A DNA stretch of 64,000 nt, from the NCBI RefSeq assembly GCF_001187535.1, contig NZ_LFIO01000074.1, forward strand, positions 97,140 through 161,139, read 5' to 3'. This DNA is from Rhizobium ecuadorense. Lineage in GTDB: Bacteria; Pseudomonadota; Alphaproteobacteria; Rhizobiales; Rhizobiaceae. The position numbers were made by a program, and so were the translations under genes. The notes beneath the pieces were generated by a model. That model was not told the DNA's origin. It made no database searches and saw only the letters and a program-made list of their open reading frames with translations. How positions within the stretch are numbered: position 1 is the first letter of the stretch; each line of letters begins with the position of its first letter. Positions 43,379 through 52,117 of the stretch are shown here, one piece after another.

Positions 43379-43457
43379 TGAAAGCGACGTGCTTTAGCCC
43401 TTTGTGTTATGCATGTCGTTATCCCGGAACCGCTGCGCACTTCCGGGCGACATGCAT
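43379..43457. repeat. Palindromic repeat element between receptor and permease genes (RIME-like)
   Basis: Outer arms ATGCATGTCG (43409-43418) and CGACATGCAT (43448-43457), inner arms CCCGGAA (43423-43429) and TTCCGGG (43441-43447), preceded by AAAGCGACGTGCTTTAGCCC. This double palindrome looks like an interspersed rhizobial repeat of a different type from the 31918 element. It ends on the last base before/at the receptor stop codon. Confidence 0.6.
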
Positions 43458-44704
43458 CAGAACTTCGCGAGCCAGGCCTTCTCGGTATTGGCTGCCGCGT
43501 CCTTGGCCGACTGGCCGCCGTCGAACATTTTCTGAACTTCGACGTTCATGTCGCGCATCAACTCTTCGGCAACCGGAAGGCCGACGAATTCGTTGGCAGG
43601 ATAGCCGCTCTGGAAGATTTTGAAAGCTTCGGCGAAGATCGGGTCCGATGCCACGAAGTCCGGCTTGGCATGGACATTGCCGGGGAAGGCATTGGCAATC
43701 GACACCAGGCGGCCGTTGACGTCGGGGCTCATCAGGTATTCCACCAGCTTCCAGGCTTCTTCCTTGTGCTTGCTGCCCTCGCTGATGCCGATGCCCCAGG
43801 ACGCATAGGGCATGCCGCGTTTGCCGGTATAGCCGTCGGTGGCCGGCAAGGCGGAGATGCCGAATTTGAGCTTCGGATTGCGCTCACGGATGAGATTCAC
43901 GTGCGCGAGGGAATCGACCATCATGCCGACGCGGCCGTTGACGAATTCCTCGACCTTGTCCTGTTCCTTCTTGGCGAAAATGCCGGGAGAAATAACGCCG
44001 TCCTTGTTGAGGGAAGCCAGATAGTCGAGCGTGCCGACGACGGCGTCATTTTCGAGGTCAGGCTTGCCGTCCTTCATCATCGAGGCGCCGGAGGCCCAGA
44101 CCCAGGACATCACGTCGTTCTGGATTCCGCTCGGAGACTGCAGCGACAGCGGCAGAACCCAGCCATACTGGTTCTTTGACGCGTCGGTCATCTTCTTGGC
44201 GGCTTCGGCGAATTCCGTGCGCGTGGCCGGCAGCTTGTCGACACCCGACGCCTTGGCGATATCGAGGTTGACGAAGACGGGGTAGACGAAAGATGCCAGC
44301 GGGAACATCACGCTCTTGCCGTCGACCTTGACGATATCGGTGATCTGGCTCTTTTCGTATTTCGCCTTCTCCATCAATTCGTCCATGGAGGCGATCGCGC
44401 CCTGCTTGGAGAGCCCGTTGACCCAGGCGCCATCCAGGCCGACGACGTCGCTTAAGGTCCCGGAGGCGGCGCCGACGACGATCTGGTCACGGGTCGTGGC
44501 ATAGGGACCGCTGACGAGCGTCACCTTGATGCCGGGATTTGCCGCCTCGAAATCGTTCATGATGCCGCGCAGCGCGCCGGAGGGCATTTCGGGTTCCCAC
44601 CATTGAATGAACTCGATGGTGGTGTCGGCAAATGCCGAGCTGGCGCAAAGCGCCCACACCGCCACGGCAGCCCGCATGGTCACGCTGAATTTTCTGATAT
44701 TCAT
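43457..44704 (-). CDS. Sugar-binding protein, ABC importer family 1 (CUT1)
   Basis: 415 residues. Sec signal MNIRKFSVTMRAAVAVWALCASSAFA. Family-1 receptor features: TIEFIQWWEPEMPSGALRGIMNDFEAANPGIKVTLVSGP, GTLSDVVGLDGAWVNGLSKQG, and WGIGISEGSKHKEEAWKLVEYLMSPDVNG near the C-terminus. GGGAGGCACAG precedes the start. It supplies the two MalFG-type permeases downstream. A LacI regulator gene is divergent to it and probably controls it. Substrate unknown; likely a mono- or disaccharide. Confidence 0.93.
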   Translation of the reverse strand: MNIRKFSVTMRAAVAVWALCASSAFADTTIEFIQWWEPEMPSGALRGIMNDFEAANPGIKVTLVSGPYATTRDQIVVGAASGTLSDVVGLDGAWVNGLSKQGAIASMDELMEKAKYEKSQITDIVKVDGKSVMFPLASFVYPVFVNLDIAKASGVDKLPATRTEFAEAAKKMTDASKNQYGWVLPLSLQSPSGIQNDVMSWVWASGASMMKDGKPDLENDAVVGTLDYLASLNKDGVISPGIFAKKEQDKVEEFVNGRVGMMVDSLAHVNLIRERNPKLKFGISALPATDGYTGKRGMPYASWGIGISEGSKHKEEAWKLVEYLMSPDVNGRLVSIANAFPGNVHAKPDFVASDPIFAEAFKIFQSGYPANEFVGLPVAEELMRDMNVEVQKMFDGGQSAKDAAANTEKAWLAKF

Positions 44705-45076
44705 CTGTGCCTCCCATAGATTTTCAGTGATCGATCCTCCTCAAGACCGTAGGCAAATTAGGTTCCCTGAGGCGCCTGTCTGTCAATGAAGAAATGCGGT
44801 GCAGAAAAAAATTGACGGCGGCATGGACGATGTCTGACTTTCTAAGCAACTGATAAGAAAGCGTATTATACGATATTGCGGCCGATGTTTTTTCGCAGAA
44901 TTTGTATTGCTTGTGATGCATTTTTTCTTTACTTTCGTAAACAAATGAAAGTTTGCAACCGCCGGCATAGGAGGGGAATGGGCGGATGGAGGCGACTATT
45001 TCGTGTTTAGAAAGGCAGCGCCGCCAATGCGATATCAATTGGATCCAGCGTGATCATCCCGTCGTTAAGGAACTGA
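44705..45076. promoter_or_regulatory. AT-rich divergent control region, candidate LacI operators
   Basis: 372 bases between the leftward receptor gene and the rightward LacI gene, clearly more AT-rich than its surroundings and without a gene. Two symmetric elements stand out: CGTAT-T-ATACG at 44862-44872 and TTTAC-TTTC-GTAAA at 44928-44941. Either may be the regulator's operator. A near repeat ACTTTC...GAAAGT (44931-44952) overlaps the second. Confidence 0.4.
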
Positions 45077-46111
45077 ATGGCCAAGAAGAGTTATAAATCG
45101 ATGGATGATTTCGCGACCGCTTCTGGCGTGTCGCGTCCGACGCTGTCGAAATATTTCAATGATCCCTCGCAGATCAAGGAGGTGACCCGCAAGCGTATCG
45201 AGGCGGCTCTCAAGAAGTCGAATTTCGAGCCGAACCTGTTCGCGCGGCATCTCAACCGCAAACGGACCAGAAATATCGGGATCCTGGTCCCGACCATGTC
45301 GGATCCCTTCTATGTGCAGGTCGTGTCGCTGATCGAGCTGGAGTTGCGCGACAAGGGATTCTGGCCGGTCCAGATCTCGTCGCATACGCGGCCGGAGCTG
45401 GAGGCGGAGGCGGTGCGGACCTTGCTGTCGCTGAAGGTTGCCGGCGCGATCGTGGCGCCGCTCGGGGCCGGCTCACGCCGTTCCGCGCTGGAAAGACTGA
45501 AGGACGCCATCCCTGTCGTCTGCTTCGACAATCCGGCCAGCGGCGATCTTCCCTATGTCGGCAACGACAACGCCCAAAGCATGGCAGCCATTGTGCAATA
45601 TCTCTGCCGGTCCGGTGAGCCGCCGATATTCCTGGAAATTCCGCATCTGACGGAAAACGCCGGCGAGCGGCAGGCCAGCTACCGTGCGACGATGGCAAGG
45701 GAAGGGCATGCACCGCTGGTCATCGATTGCGAGGCGCCGCCGTCCTGGGAGTTCGAGCGCCTGGGATACGAGCAGATGCAGAGAATTCTTGCGCGTGGCA
45801 GCCTGCCCGGCAAAACCCTGCTCTGCGCCAACGACCGCTTCGCTTTCGGCGCCATGGCGGCGGCCTTCGCTTCCGGCCTGAAAATCGGCCGCGGCGACGG
45901 CTGCGATGTTCGCATCGCCGGGCACGACGATCACCCGCTCAGCCGATATACCTGCCCGTCGCTGACGACGATGGCCCAGAACGCGCCGGAGATCGCTGCC
46001 AAATCCGTTGAGCTTCTGCTGTCTCATATCGAAAGCGAAGACGAGGGTACGACCCCTTCAACGAACAGGGTCATCCTGGAAGCAACACTGGTGATGCGCG
46101 ACTCGGCTTGA
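45077..46111 (+). CDS. LacI-family transcriptional regulator
   Basis: 344 residues. HTH at residues about 7-55 (SMDDFATASGVSRPTLSKYFNDPSQIKEVTRKRIEAALKKSNFEPNLFARHLNRKRTRNIGILVP), then a periplasmic-binding-protein-like ligand domain (DPFYVQVVSLIELELRDKGFWPVQ; FDNPASGDLPYVGNDN; NDRFAFGAMAAAF). The hinge lacks the classic LacI YxPN...L pattern in part but keeps NLFARHL. Divergent from the ATPase-less importer at 41517-44704, which it most likely represses in absence of sugar. Confidence 0.92.
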   Translation: MAKKSYKSMDDFATASGVSRPTLSKYFNDPSQIKEVTRKRIEAALKKSNFEPNLFARHLNRKRTRNIGILVPTMSDPFYVQVVSLIELELRDKGFWPVQISSHTRPELEAEAVRTLLSLKVAGAIVAPLGAGSRRSALERLKDAIPVVCFDNPASGDLPYVGNDNAQSMAAIVQYLCRSGEPPIFLEIPHLTENAGERQASYRATMAREGHAPLVIDCEAPPSWEFERLGYEQMQRILARGSLPGKTLLCANDRFAFGAMAAAFASGLKIGRGDGCDVRIAGHDDHPLSRYTCPSLTTMAQNAPEIAAKSVELLLSHIESEDEGTTPSTNRVILEATLVMRDSA

Positions 46112-46131
46112 GGCCGGGTGCCGGTTACGGT

Positions 46132-47067
46132 TCAACGCGTGAGCGCCGGGTCCATCGTGCGCCATGCCGTTGCAATGGCGTCGAGCGCGTCCTGCGCCTC
46201 GGGAATGGCCCGTCTCTTCGAGACGAAGCCATGGATCTGTCCGGGCCAGGTCCGGCTTGTCGCCCGGGCTTCCGAATTGAGCCGCTCGGCATAAAGCGCG
46301 CCTTCGTCGAACAGCACGTCGTGGCCGGCAAGGATCACGAAGGCCGGCGCCACGCCGGCGAGCGATGCCGCGCGAAGCGGCGAGGCCCGCCAGTCGGAGC
46401 GGCTTGCCGTCACCGGCAGATAGTGATCCCGGAACCATCGCATCGCCGCTGCCGTCAGGCCGAAACCCTCTGCATAGCGCATGTAGCTGTCGCTTGCCTG
46501 CAACTGGTCGGTCACCGGATAGATCAGCACCTGCCCGATGACATCAGGCACCTCTCCGTCCCGCGCCAAAAGGGCGATGACGGCGGCGAGATTTCCGCCG
46601 GCACTATCGCCGCCAACGATAATTCGTGCCGGATCGATGCCGAGGGCGTCTGCCTGATCCCTCATCCAGATGAGCGTGGCTGCGCAATCTTCGATCGCTG
46701 CCGGAAAGGGATGCTCCGGGGCGAGGCGATAGTCGGGCGAGATCACGATCGCGCCAATCTTATTGGCAAGCGTCCGGCAGATGTCCTCATGGGTTTCCGG
46801 CGCGCCGATCACAAAGCCGCCGCCATGGAGATAAAGCAAGGCGGGGGCCTGCTCGCGCGGCGCCGTGCAGCCGCGCCATATCTTCACTCGGATTGCGCCG
46901 GCATGCTTCTCCGATACCTCGGCCACATCCTCGAGCGGCCACTGGGTGTCTGCGAAACCGTCCAGATATTGTTGCCGCGCCAGCGCCGGCGTGCAGTTTT
47001 CCACCGGCTCCTGCGGATCGCCAGGCCACGCCAGTGCGCGTCTTGCGGATTCATCCAGCTGCGTCAT
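46132..47067 (-). CDS. Alpha/beta hydrolase of the hormone-sensitive lipase (Aes) family
   Basis: 311 residues. HGGGF oxyanion motif (LYLHGGGFVIGAP), nucleophile GDSAGGN, acid in VLFDEG and His in IHGFVSK make the full catalytic set. ISPDYRLAPEHPFPAAIED is the family block between them. Cytoplasmic esterase acting on short-chain esters; in this sugar cluster it could deacetylate an acetylated sugar or open a lactone (inference). Its ATG overlaps the stop of the oxidoreductase gene upstream (ATGA). Confidence 0.92.
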   Translation of the reverse strand: MTQLDESARRALAWPGDPQEPVENCTPALARQQYLDGFADTQWPLEDVAEVSEKHAGAIRVKIWRGCTAPREQAPALLYLHGGGFVIGAPETHEDICRTLANKIGAIVISPDYRLAPEHPFPAAIEDCAATLIWMRDQADALGIDPARIIVGGDSAGGNLAAVIALLARDGEVPDVIGQVLIYPVTDQLQASDSYMRYAEGFGLTAAAMRWFRDHYLPVTASRSDWRASPLRAASLAGVAPAFVILAGHDVLFDEGALYAERLNSEARATSRTWPGQIHGFVSKRRAIPEAQDALDAIATAWRTMDPALTR

Positions 47068-48200
47068 GCGAGCAGGCTCCTTGCTTCGTCTTCCCGCAAT
47101 TCGCTCGGCTGGGCGACAGTATCCGGAATGGTCTGAGCGACACCGGTTTCACCTGCCCGCAGGATTGCTTCCATGACGTCGAGCACATGCAGCGCGAGAT
47201 CCCCCGAAGCGCGCGGCGTCCGGCCCTCGATGATGGCGCGGGCGAGATCGGCAAGGCCAAGCATGCGATAGTTGGCACGATCAGGTGCTGCGATCGGCCA
47301 GTTGACGGCGCCGAAGAGTGCGCCTGACGTATCGGTTTCCTCCCAGGGCGCACCACGGCTGGAGAGCGCGATAGGGCCGCCGAAATTGTCGGGGTCCGGC
47401 AGGCGCAGCGAACCTTCGGTGCCGTGCAGTTCGATCGGATGGTTGGAGTGGCGGAAGACGTCCCAGGAGGTGCCGAAGGTCACGGTGGCGCCGCAATCAA
47501 ACTCCAGCAGCGAAAGCACGCTGGTCGGTGTGCCGACTTTGAACGTGGTGCCCTGTTTCGGCCCTTCGGCGGTGATGAGCCGCTCCTCCTGCCCGCTTGT
47601 GGCGACGGCCTGCACCCGGCGGATTGGCCCCATGAGATTGACCATCATCGTCAGGTAATAGGGGCCCATGTCCATCACCGGGCCTGCGCCGGCCTGGTAG
47701 TAGAAGCTGGGGTCCGGATGCCAATGCTCCATGCCGCGGCCCATCATGAAGGCCGTTCCGGTTACCGGCCGGCCGATGGCGCCGGCTTCCATCTGCCGCC
47801 GGGCATGGCGTCCGGCCGCCCCCAGGAAGGTGTCCGGCGCCGAACCGAGCATGAGGCCGCTTTCGGCAGCCGCGCTCACCAACAGGCGGCCTTCCGCGGC
47901 CGTGACGCCGAGCGGCTTTTCGGTGAAGACATGTTTGCCCGCCGACAGCGCCCGCATCGAGACGTCGAAATGGGCAGCCGGGATCGTCAGGTTGAGGATC
48001 AGGTCGATGTTCCTGTCGTCGATGAGGGCGTCGACGTCGGCCGCCCGCAGATTGAACTCGGCCGCGCGGCGCTTGGCGGCGTCCGCATTAAGATCCGCAC
48101 AGGCGGTGATTTCGACGCCGCGAAACAGCGACGCGTTGCGCATATAGGCGAGCGAAATGCTGCCGCATCCCACAACACCGATCCTGAGTGTCTGTGTCAT
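47064..48200 (-). CDS. Gfo/Idh/MocA-family oxidoreductase
   Basis: 378 residues from the ATG at 48200. Rossmann loop GVVGCGSISLAYMRN (residues 7-21), KHVFTEKPLGVTAAEGRLLV with the conserved EKP Lys, and a C-terminal alpha/beta domain with MDMGPYYLTMMVNLMGP. NAD(P)-dependent oxidation of a sugar or inositol is the family norm. It is coupled to the esterase gene and divergent from the IolE-like gene, so the three probably act in one pathway. Confidence 0.93.
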   Translation of the reverse strand: MTQTLRIGVVGCGSISLAYMRNASLFRGVEITACADLNADAAKRRAAEFNLRAADVDALIDDRNIDLILNLTIPAAHFDVSMRALSAGKHVFTEKPLGVTAAEGRLLVSAAAESGLMLGSAPDTFLGAAGRHARRQMEAGAIGRPVTGTAFMMGRGMEHWHPDPSFYYQAGAGPVMDMGPYYLTMMVNLMGPIRRVQAVATSGQEERLITAEGPKQGTTFKVGTPTSVLSLLEFDCGATVTFGTSWDVFRHSNHPIELHGTEGSLRLPDPDNFGGPIALSSRGAPWEETDTSGALFGAVNWPIAAPDRANYRMLGLADLARAIIEGRTPRASGDLALHVLDVMEAILRAGETGVAQTIPDTVAQPSELREDEARSLLA

Positions 48201-48463
48201 TGAAAACCTGACCTTGCCGTTCCCTGCCCGCAGAGCCGCGGATGCACGTTGAATTCGCGAGGAATAAATTATGTTGACGCACGCTAACATTTTCCCCTAC
48301 GAAATGACAAGACGTTGGGAGGCGTCGCAATTCCCCGAGGGAAGCGCCCCCTTCTCGAAGAATGCTTTTCGGCAATGCCGGATACCGGTGGCGTGACGAT
48401 CGCCGGCGCGGAGGCTCCGGCTTCGATATCGGCTGTCACCAAAGAATAGGTCAGGACCAAGAT
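48201..48463. promoter_or_regulatory. Divergent promoter region with LacI-like imperfect palindrome
   Basis: 263 bases between the oxidoreductase and IolE-like genes. ATGTT (48271-48275) and AACAT (48286-48290) flank GACGCACGCT, giving a partly symmetric 20-base element; TTGACG within it could be a -35. It may bind one of the nearby LacI or DeoR proteins. Weak evidence. Confidence 0.35.
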
Positions 48464-49282
48464 ATGCACGATGCTGCGCTGAAGATCGGCTGCCAGACAT
48501 TCACCTGGGAGATGCTGGGCAAGGGGTGGAGCGGCGGGCCGGACGATCTGGTGCGCGCCATCGCCGATGGCGGATATGCCGGTCTCGAAATCACCGACAC
48601 GATGATCGGTCACTACGCGCTCAAGCCCGGCGACTTTGCCCGGACTCTTGCGGAGGCCGGTTTAACGCTGGTTTCCTTTGCCTTCGGCTCGGCCAGCGGC
48701 TTCACGGTGACGGAAAAGCTCGCCTCCGATCTGGAGACGGCCCGGCGATGGGTGGATTTCGCGGCGAATTTTCCCGGTGCGATGGTCTCGATGGGATCGG
48801 CCACGGTCGTTTCGGATGGCCCGCGTGAGGAGAAGTTCGCCATCGCGGCGGAGTGCTATAATCGCGCGACCGAGATCGGACGGTCGGCCGGCGTCGCCGT
48901 TGCCGTCCACCCTTCCTCGCACCACAATACGCTGCTCTTCACCCGCGACGACTATGACCGGCTGTTTGCCCTCCTCGACCCACGCGTGGGTTGGGTGCCG
49001 GATACCGGCCATATCCTGCGTGGCGGCCAGGAGATCGGCGAGACGCTTTCGGCCTATCGTGACCGCATCCGCTACGTGCATCTGAAGGATGTCGACGCCG
49101 GGGGGATTTGGGCGATGCTCGGCGAAGGCGTCTGCGACGTGCCCGCCGTGATTTCGGCCGTTCGGGCGGCGCCGGAGTTCACCGGCTGGATCGTGGTGGA
49201 GGAAGAGTCGGACCATGCCGGAACCGATCCGGCCGCGGCCGTTCGCAAGAATCGCGAGACGCTTCGAGGGCTGGGGTTTTAG
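48464..49282 (+). CDS. Sugar phosphate isomerase/epimerase-like TIM barrel protein (IolE-like)
   Basis: 272 residues from the ATG at 48464. KIGCQTFTWEMLGKGWSGGPDDLVRAIADGGYAGLEITD, AVHPSSHHNTLLFTRDDYD, WVPDTGHILRGGQ and YVHLKDVDAGGIWAMLGEG give the metal-binding His/Asp/Glu set of the AP-endonuclease-2 superfamily. The GCQTFTWE start and HLKD motif recall inosose dehydratase IolE. It likely dehydrates or isomerises a keto-sugar produced by the divergent oxidoreductase. Confidence 0.87.
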   Translation: MHDAALKIGCQTFTWEMLGKGWSGGPDDLVRAIADGGYAGLEITDTMIGHYALKPGDFARTLAEAGLTLVSFAFGSASGFTVTEKLASDLETARRWVDFAANFPGAMVSMGSATVVSDGPREEKFAIAAECYNRATEIGRSAGVAVAVHPSSHHNTLLFTRDDYDRLFALLDPRVGWVPDTGHILRGGQEIGETLSAYRDRIRYVHLKDVDAGGIWAMLGEGVCDVPAVISAVRAAPEFTGWIVVEEESDHAGTDPAAAVRKNRETLRGLGF

Positions 49283-49361
49283 GCGACTTCGTGTCCCCGG
49301 CCTCGGCCGAAAACCTTTCGCGCGCGCCCAAACTTTTCTCAGCTGGGAGGCTGCCTGCCCG

Positions 49362-50123
49362 TCACGCGTAGCGCACCTCCACGCCGAGCTTGTCCAGCCG
49401 GTTGCGGATGCTGTGCGGCATGTTGCTGTCGGTGATGATCAGATCGACGCGCGACAGCGAGAAGGCTTTGGAGGAGGCGCCGATGTCGAACTTGCTCGAA
49501 TCCGCCACCAGCACAACGCGCCGGGCCATACGAACCAGGTTGCGCTTGGTCCGCGCAATATCCTCGGAGACATCGACGACGTCGAAGGCCTGATCGATCG
49601 CGTGGGCGCTGACAAAGGCCTGGTGGGCGACGAGCCCGCCGACCGCCTTGTCGGAATCCGAAACGATCGTGCTGACGGTGCTGGGAAACACCCGGCCGCC
49701 GATCATGTGCACGTCGAGCCCCGGCCGGTACATCAGATGCTGGGCGATGTTCATCGCCGTCGTCGCCACCACGACGTTGTTGACCGGCGGCATCTGCATG
49801 GCCACCTGCAGCAGTGTCGAGCCGCTGTCGAAGACGATCGACTGGTTGTCGATGATCTGCCGCGCGGCCATCTGGGCAATGCGCCGCTTCGCATCGAAAT
49901 TGCGCTGCATGCGCTCCTCGAAGGCTGCGGCCGGCGAGTCGGACGGCAGGGCGATTGCCCCGCCATGCGTTTTGATCAGCTGCTTCTTCGCGTCCATGAT
50001 TTCGAGATCGGAGCGGATCGTGACTTCCGAAACCTCGAAGAATTCCGCGAGCTGGCGGGTGCGGGCCTGACCGACCCGTTGAAGTTCCAGCATGATCTGC
50101 TGCCGCCTCTGTTCTGCAAGCAT
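49362..50123 (-). CDS. DeoR-family transcriptional regulator
   Basis: 253 residues from the ATG at 50123; the frame extends upstream only through the promoter. HTH: MLAEQRRQQIMLELQRVGQARTRQLAEFFEVSEVTIRSDLE. The effector domain has IVFDSGSTLLQVAM and VVATTAMNIAQHL, the phosphosugar-binding pattern. Divergent from the aldolase-kinase pair, which it probably represses until a phosphorylated sugar appears. Matching CGAAAG repeats lie in the gap. Confidence 0.93.
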   Translation of the reverse strand: MLAEQRRQQIMLELQRVGQARTRQLAEFFEVSEVTIRSDLEIMDAKKQLIKTHGGAIALPSDSPAAAFEERMQRNFDAKRRIAQMAARQIIDNQSIVFDSGSTLLQVAMQMPPVNNVVVATTAMNIAQHLMYRPGLDVHMIGGRVFPSTVSTIVSDSDKAVGGLVAHQAFVSAHAIDQAFDVVDVSEDIARTKRNLVRMARRVVLVADSSKFDIGASSKAFSLSRVDLIITDSNMPHSIRNRLDKLGVEVRYA

Positions 50124-50168
50124 GTGCGATCCCGGCTGCCGCGCGCCTCGTTGCGATAAGGCGACTTT

Positions 50169-50310
50169 TGAAAAACGAAAGACAGCCGTCTGATGGCGCG
50201 GCCTGTGCCCCACAAATAGCCCTAGCGGGCAAAAAATGCACGTCAAAAATTCTCTTTCCGCGTGAAAACGAAAGAATTCGAAATATTGAACATTTGTTTG
50301 TTTTCGAGTT
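50169..50310. promoter_or_regulatory. Candidate DeoR-type operators (repeated GAAAA-CGAAAGA)
   Basis: TGAAAAACGAAAGAC at 50169-50183 and TGAAAACGAAAGAA at 50263-50276 are near-identical, 94 bases apart. The second is followed by TTCGAAAT, and an inverted relative (CTCGAAAACAAAC on the minus strand) lies near 50297-50309. Repeated CGAAA units are typical targets of DeoR-family repressors. The two sites would allow looping across the divergent promoters. Confidence 0.55.
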
Positions 50311-50371
50311 AGGATTTTCTCAACAACGACGCCGGCACTCGCAACGCCGCAATCGCAAAGGAAACATCGCC

Positions 50372-51172
50372 ATGGGTCTCGGAACCAAAGTCCGCCTCGC
50401 ACGCCTGTTCTCGAACCCATCGGGGCATCTGTTCGGGGGCGCGGTCGATCATTTTGTCGGTTACGGCAATGTTCGTGAGGGCGGGCTTGCCGATCTGCCG
50501 GGCGCGCTGAGACGCGTCATGGCGGGTGGCCCCGACTACATCAGCATCCAGCCCGGCGCTGCGCGTCACCTCTGGTCGGATTATGCCGGAAAGGCGGCCC
50601 TCGTCATTCAGGGCGGCTGCTTCACCGCTGACGACAGGATTCGCCAGCTCATTGCCACCCCGGAAGACGCGGTGCGTTATGGTGCGGACGCTCTGGCCGT
50701 CGCCATTCCGGTGCGCGGCGCCACCGAGGGAGAGTATATCCGCTGGCTGACCGATACGGTCAACGCCGCCGCCCGCTACGAGATGCCGGTCGTTGCCCAT
50801 GTCTATCCCCGTGATTTCTCCGACGGCGGCAAGATCGTCTTCACCCCGGATGAAATCGCCTATGCGGTGCGCATCGGTTTCGAAGCCGGCGTCGACGTGA
50901 TCAAGGTCGGCTATACCGGAGATTTCGAATCCTTCCGCGAGACCGTCGCGACCTGCCCGGTCCCGGTGGTGATTGCCGGCGGCCCGAAGACCGATACGCT
51001 GCTTGGCGCGCTCGTCCAGACATCGGAAGCCTTGCGCGCCGGCGCCAAGGGCGCGGTCGTCGGCCGCAACCTCTGGGGCCACGGCGATACGACCATGGCC
51101 GCACGAGCCTTCAAATTCGTCATTCATAAAGGCATGGCGCCGGAGGAGGCGCTGGCGGCTGCCGGCGCTTGA
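50372..51172 (+). CDS. Class I aldolase, DeoC/FbaB/LsrF family
   Basis: 266 residues. TIM barrel with GAVDHFVGYGN, LVIQGGCFTADD, YGADALAVAIPVRGATEGEYI, MPVVAHVYPRD, and the Schiff-base Lys in VDVIKVGYTGD; ends with VVGRNLWGHGD, the phosphate-binding loop (GRN-W). Cleaves or transfers an acetyl-like unit from a phosphorylated sugar. Followed 3 bases later by a PfkB kinase gene, a natural upstream step; resembles the fructose-bisphosphate-aldolase class I/tagatose type in arrangement. Confidence 0.88.
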   Translation: MGLGTKVRLARLFSNPSGHLFGGAVDHFVGYGNVREGGLADLPGALRRVMAGGPDYISIQPGAARHLWSDYAGKAALVIQGGCFTADDRIRQLIATPEDAVRYGADALAVAIPVRGATEGEYIRWLTDTVNAAARYEMPVVAHVYPRDFSDGGKIVFTPDEIAYAVRIGFEAGVDVIKVGYTGDFESFRETVATCPVPVVIAGGPKTDTLLGALVQTSEALRAGAKGAVVGRNLWGHGDTTMAARAFKFVIHKGMAPEEALAAAGA

Positions 51173-51175
51173 GAC

Positions 51176-52117
51176 GTGTCGCGCCCGCTCCAGGTTCTGG
51201 GCTTCGGCGCCCTTGCCATCGATGACATCATCTATGTCGATCGGGGGCTTTCGGCCGGCAAGGGAAAGGTGACCAAGCGGGCCATGGACCATGGCGGCAA
51301 CGTGGCGACGGCCCTTGTCGCTGTCGCCAGGCTTGGTGGGCGCGCCGGCTTCATCGGCTGGCTCGGCGAGGATCCCGCAGCCGATCCGGCCGGCACCGAG
51401 CTCGAGCGCGAGGGCGTCGACATATCCCTGGCGCCGCGCCATGCCGCTGCCGCGCCGATCCGCTCGGTGATCACCGTCGGTCCTGACGGCGACCGGTTCA
51501 TAGCCTATGACGACGATGTGCTGCACGGGACGTCGGATGCACTGCCCGACGATGTTTTGATGCAGGCCCCGGTCCTGCTGATCGATGGCTATGCCGTACA
51601 CTCGGAAAGGGTGGTGGCACGGGCGCGCGCTCTTGGCCTTGCCGTGATAGCCGATATCGAATGGACGGTCGGTGCCGAGACGGACCGGCTCCTCGCCTGC
51701 GCCGACCATCTGGTGCTGCCGCTCGCTTTCGCCAGGGAGTATACCGGTGAAGGTGATCCGGCGACCATTCTGGAGAAACTCTGGTCAGCGGAGCGGTCCG
51801 CTGTCGTGCTGACCGATGGCGAACGAGGGACCTGCCTTCGTCAGAAAGGCGATCCCACCCGGTGGCATTTGCCGGCCTATCAGGTTCAAGCGGTGGACAC
51901 GACCGGCGCCGGCGACTGCTTTCACGGCGCCTATGCTCTTGCCCTTGCCGAGGGAAAGAGCCCGCTTGATTGCGTAGCCTATGCCACAGCGGCTGCCGCC
52001 ATTTCCGTGACCGCGCGGGGAGGGCGCAGGGGCCTGCCGGACAACCGGACCTGCCTGGCATGGATGGCAGGGGAAAATGCACCGGCGCCGCGCCCGATGC
52101 CGGGATGTCACGATTAG
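51176..52117 (+). CDS. PfkB-family sugar kinase
   Basis: 313 residues from a GTG at 51176. VLGFGALAIDDIIYVDRGLSAGKGKVTKRAMDHGGNVATALVAVARLGGRAGFIGWLGEDPA and the catalytic DTTGAGDCFHGAYALALAEG (Asp base in GAGD) are diagnostic. It should make the sugar phosphate used by the aldolase encoded just before it. Both are under the divergent DeoR repressor. Substrate unknown. Confidence 0.92.
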   Translation: MSRPLQVLGFGALAIDDIIYVDRGLSAGKGKVTKRAMDHGGNVATALVAVARLGGRAGFIGWLGEDPAADPAGTELEREGVDISLAPRHAAAAPIRSVITVGPDGDRFIAYDDDVLHGTSDALPDDVLMQAPVLLIDGYAVHSERVVARARALGLAVIADIEWTVGAETDRLLACADHLVLPLAFAREYTGEGDPATILEKLWSAERSAVVLTDGERGTCLRQKGDPTRWHLPAYQVQAVDTTGAGDCFHGAYALALAEGKSPLDCVAYATAAAAISVTARGGRRGLPDNRTCLAWMAGENAPAPRPMPGCHD

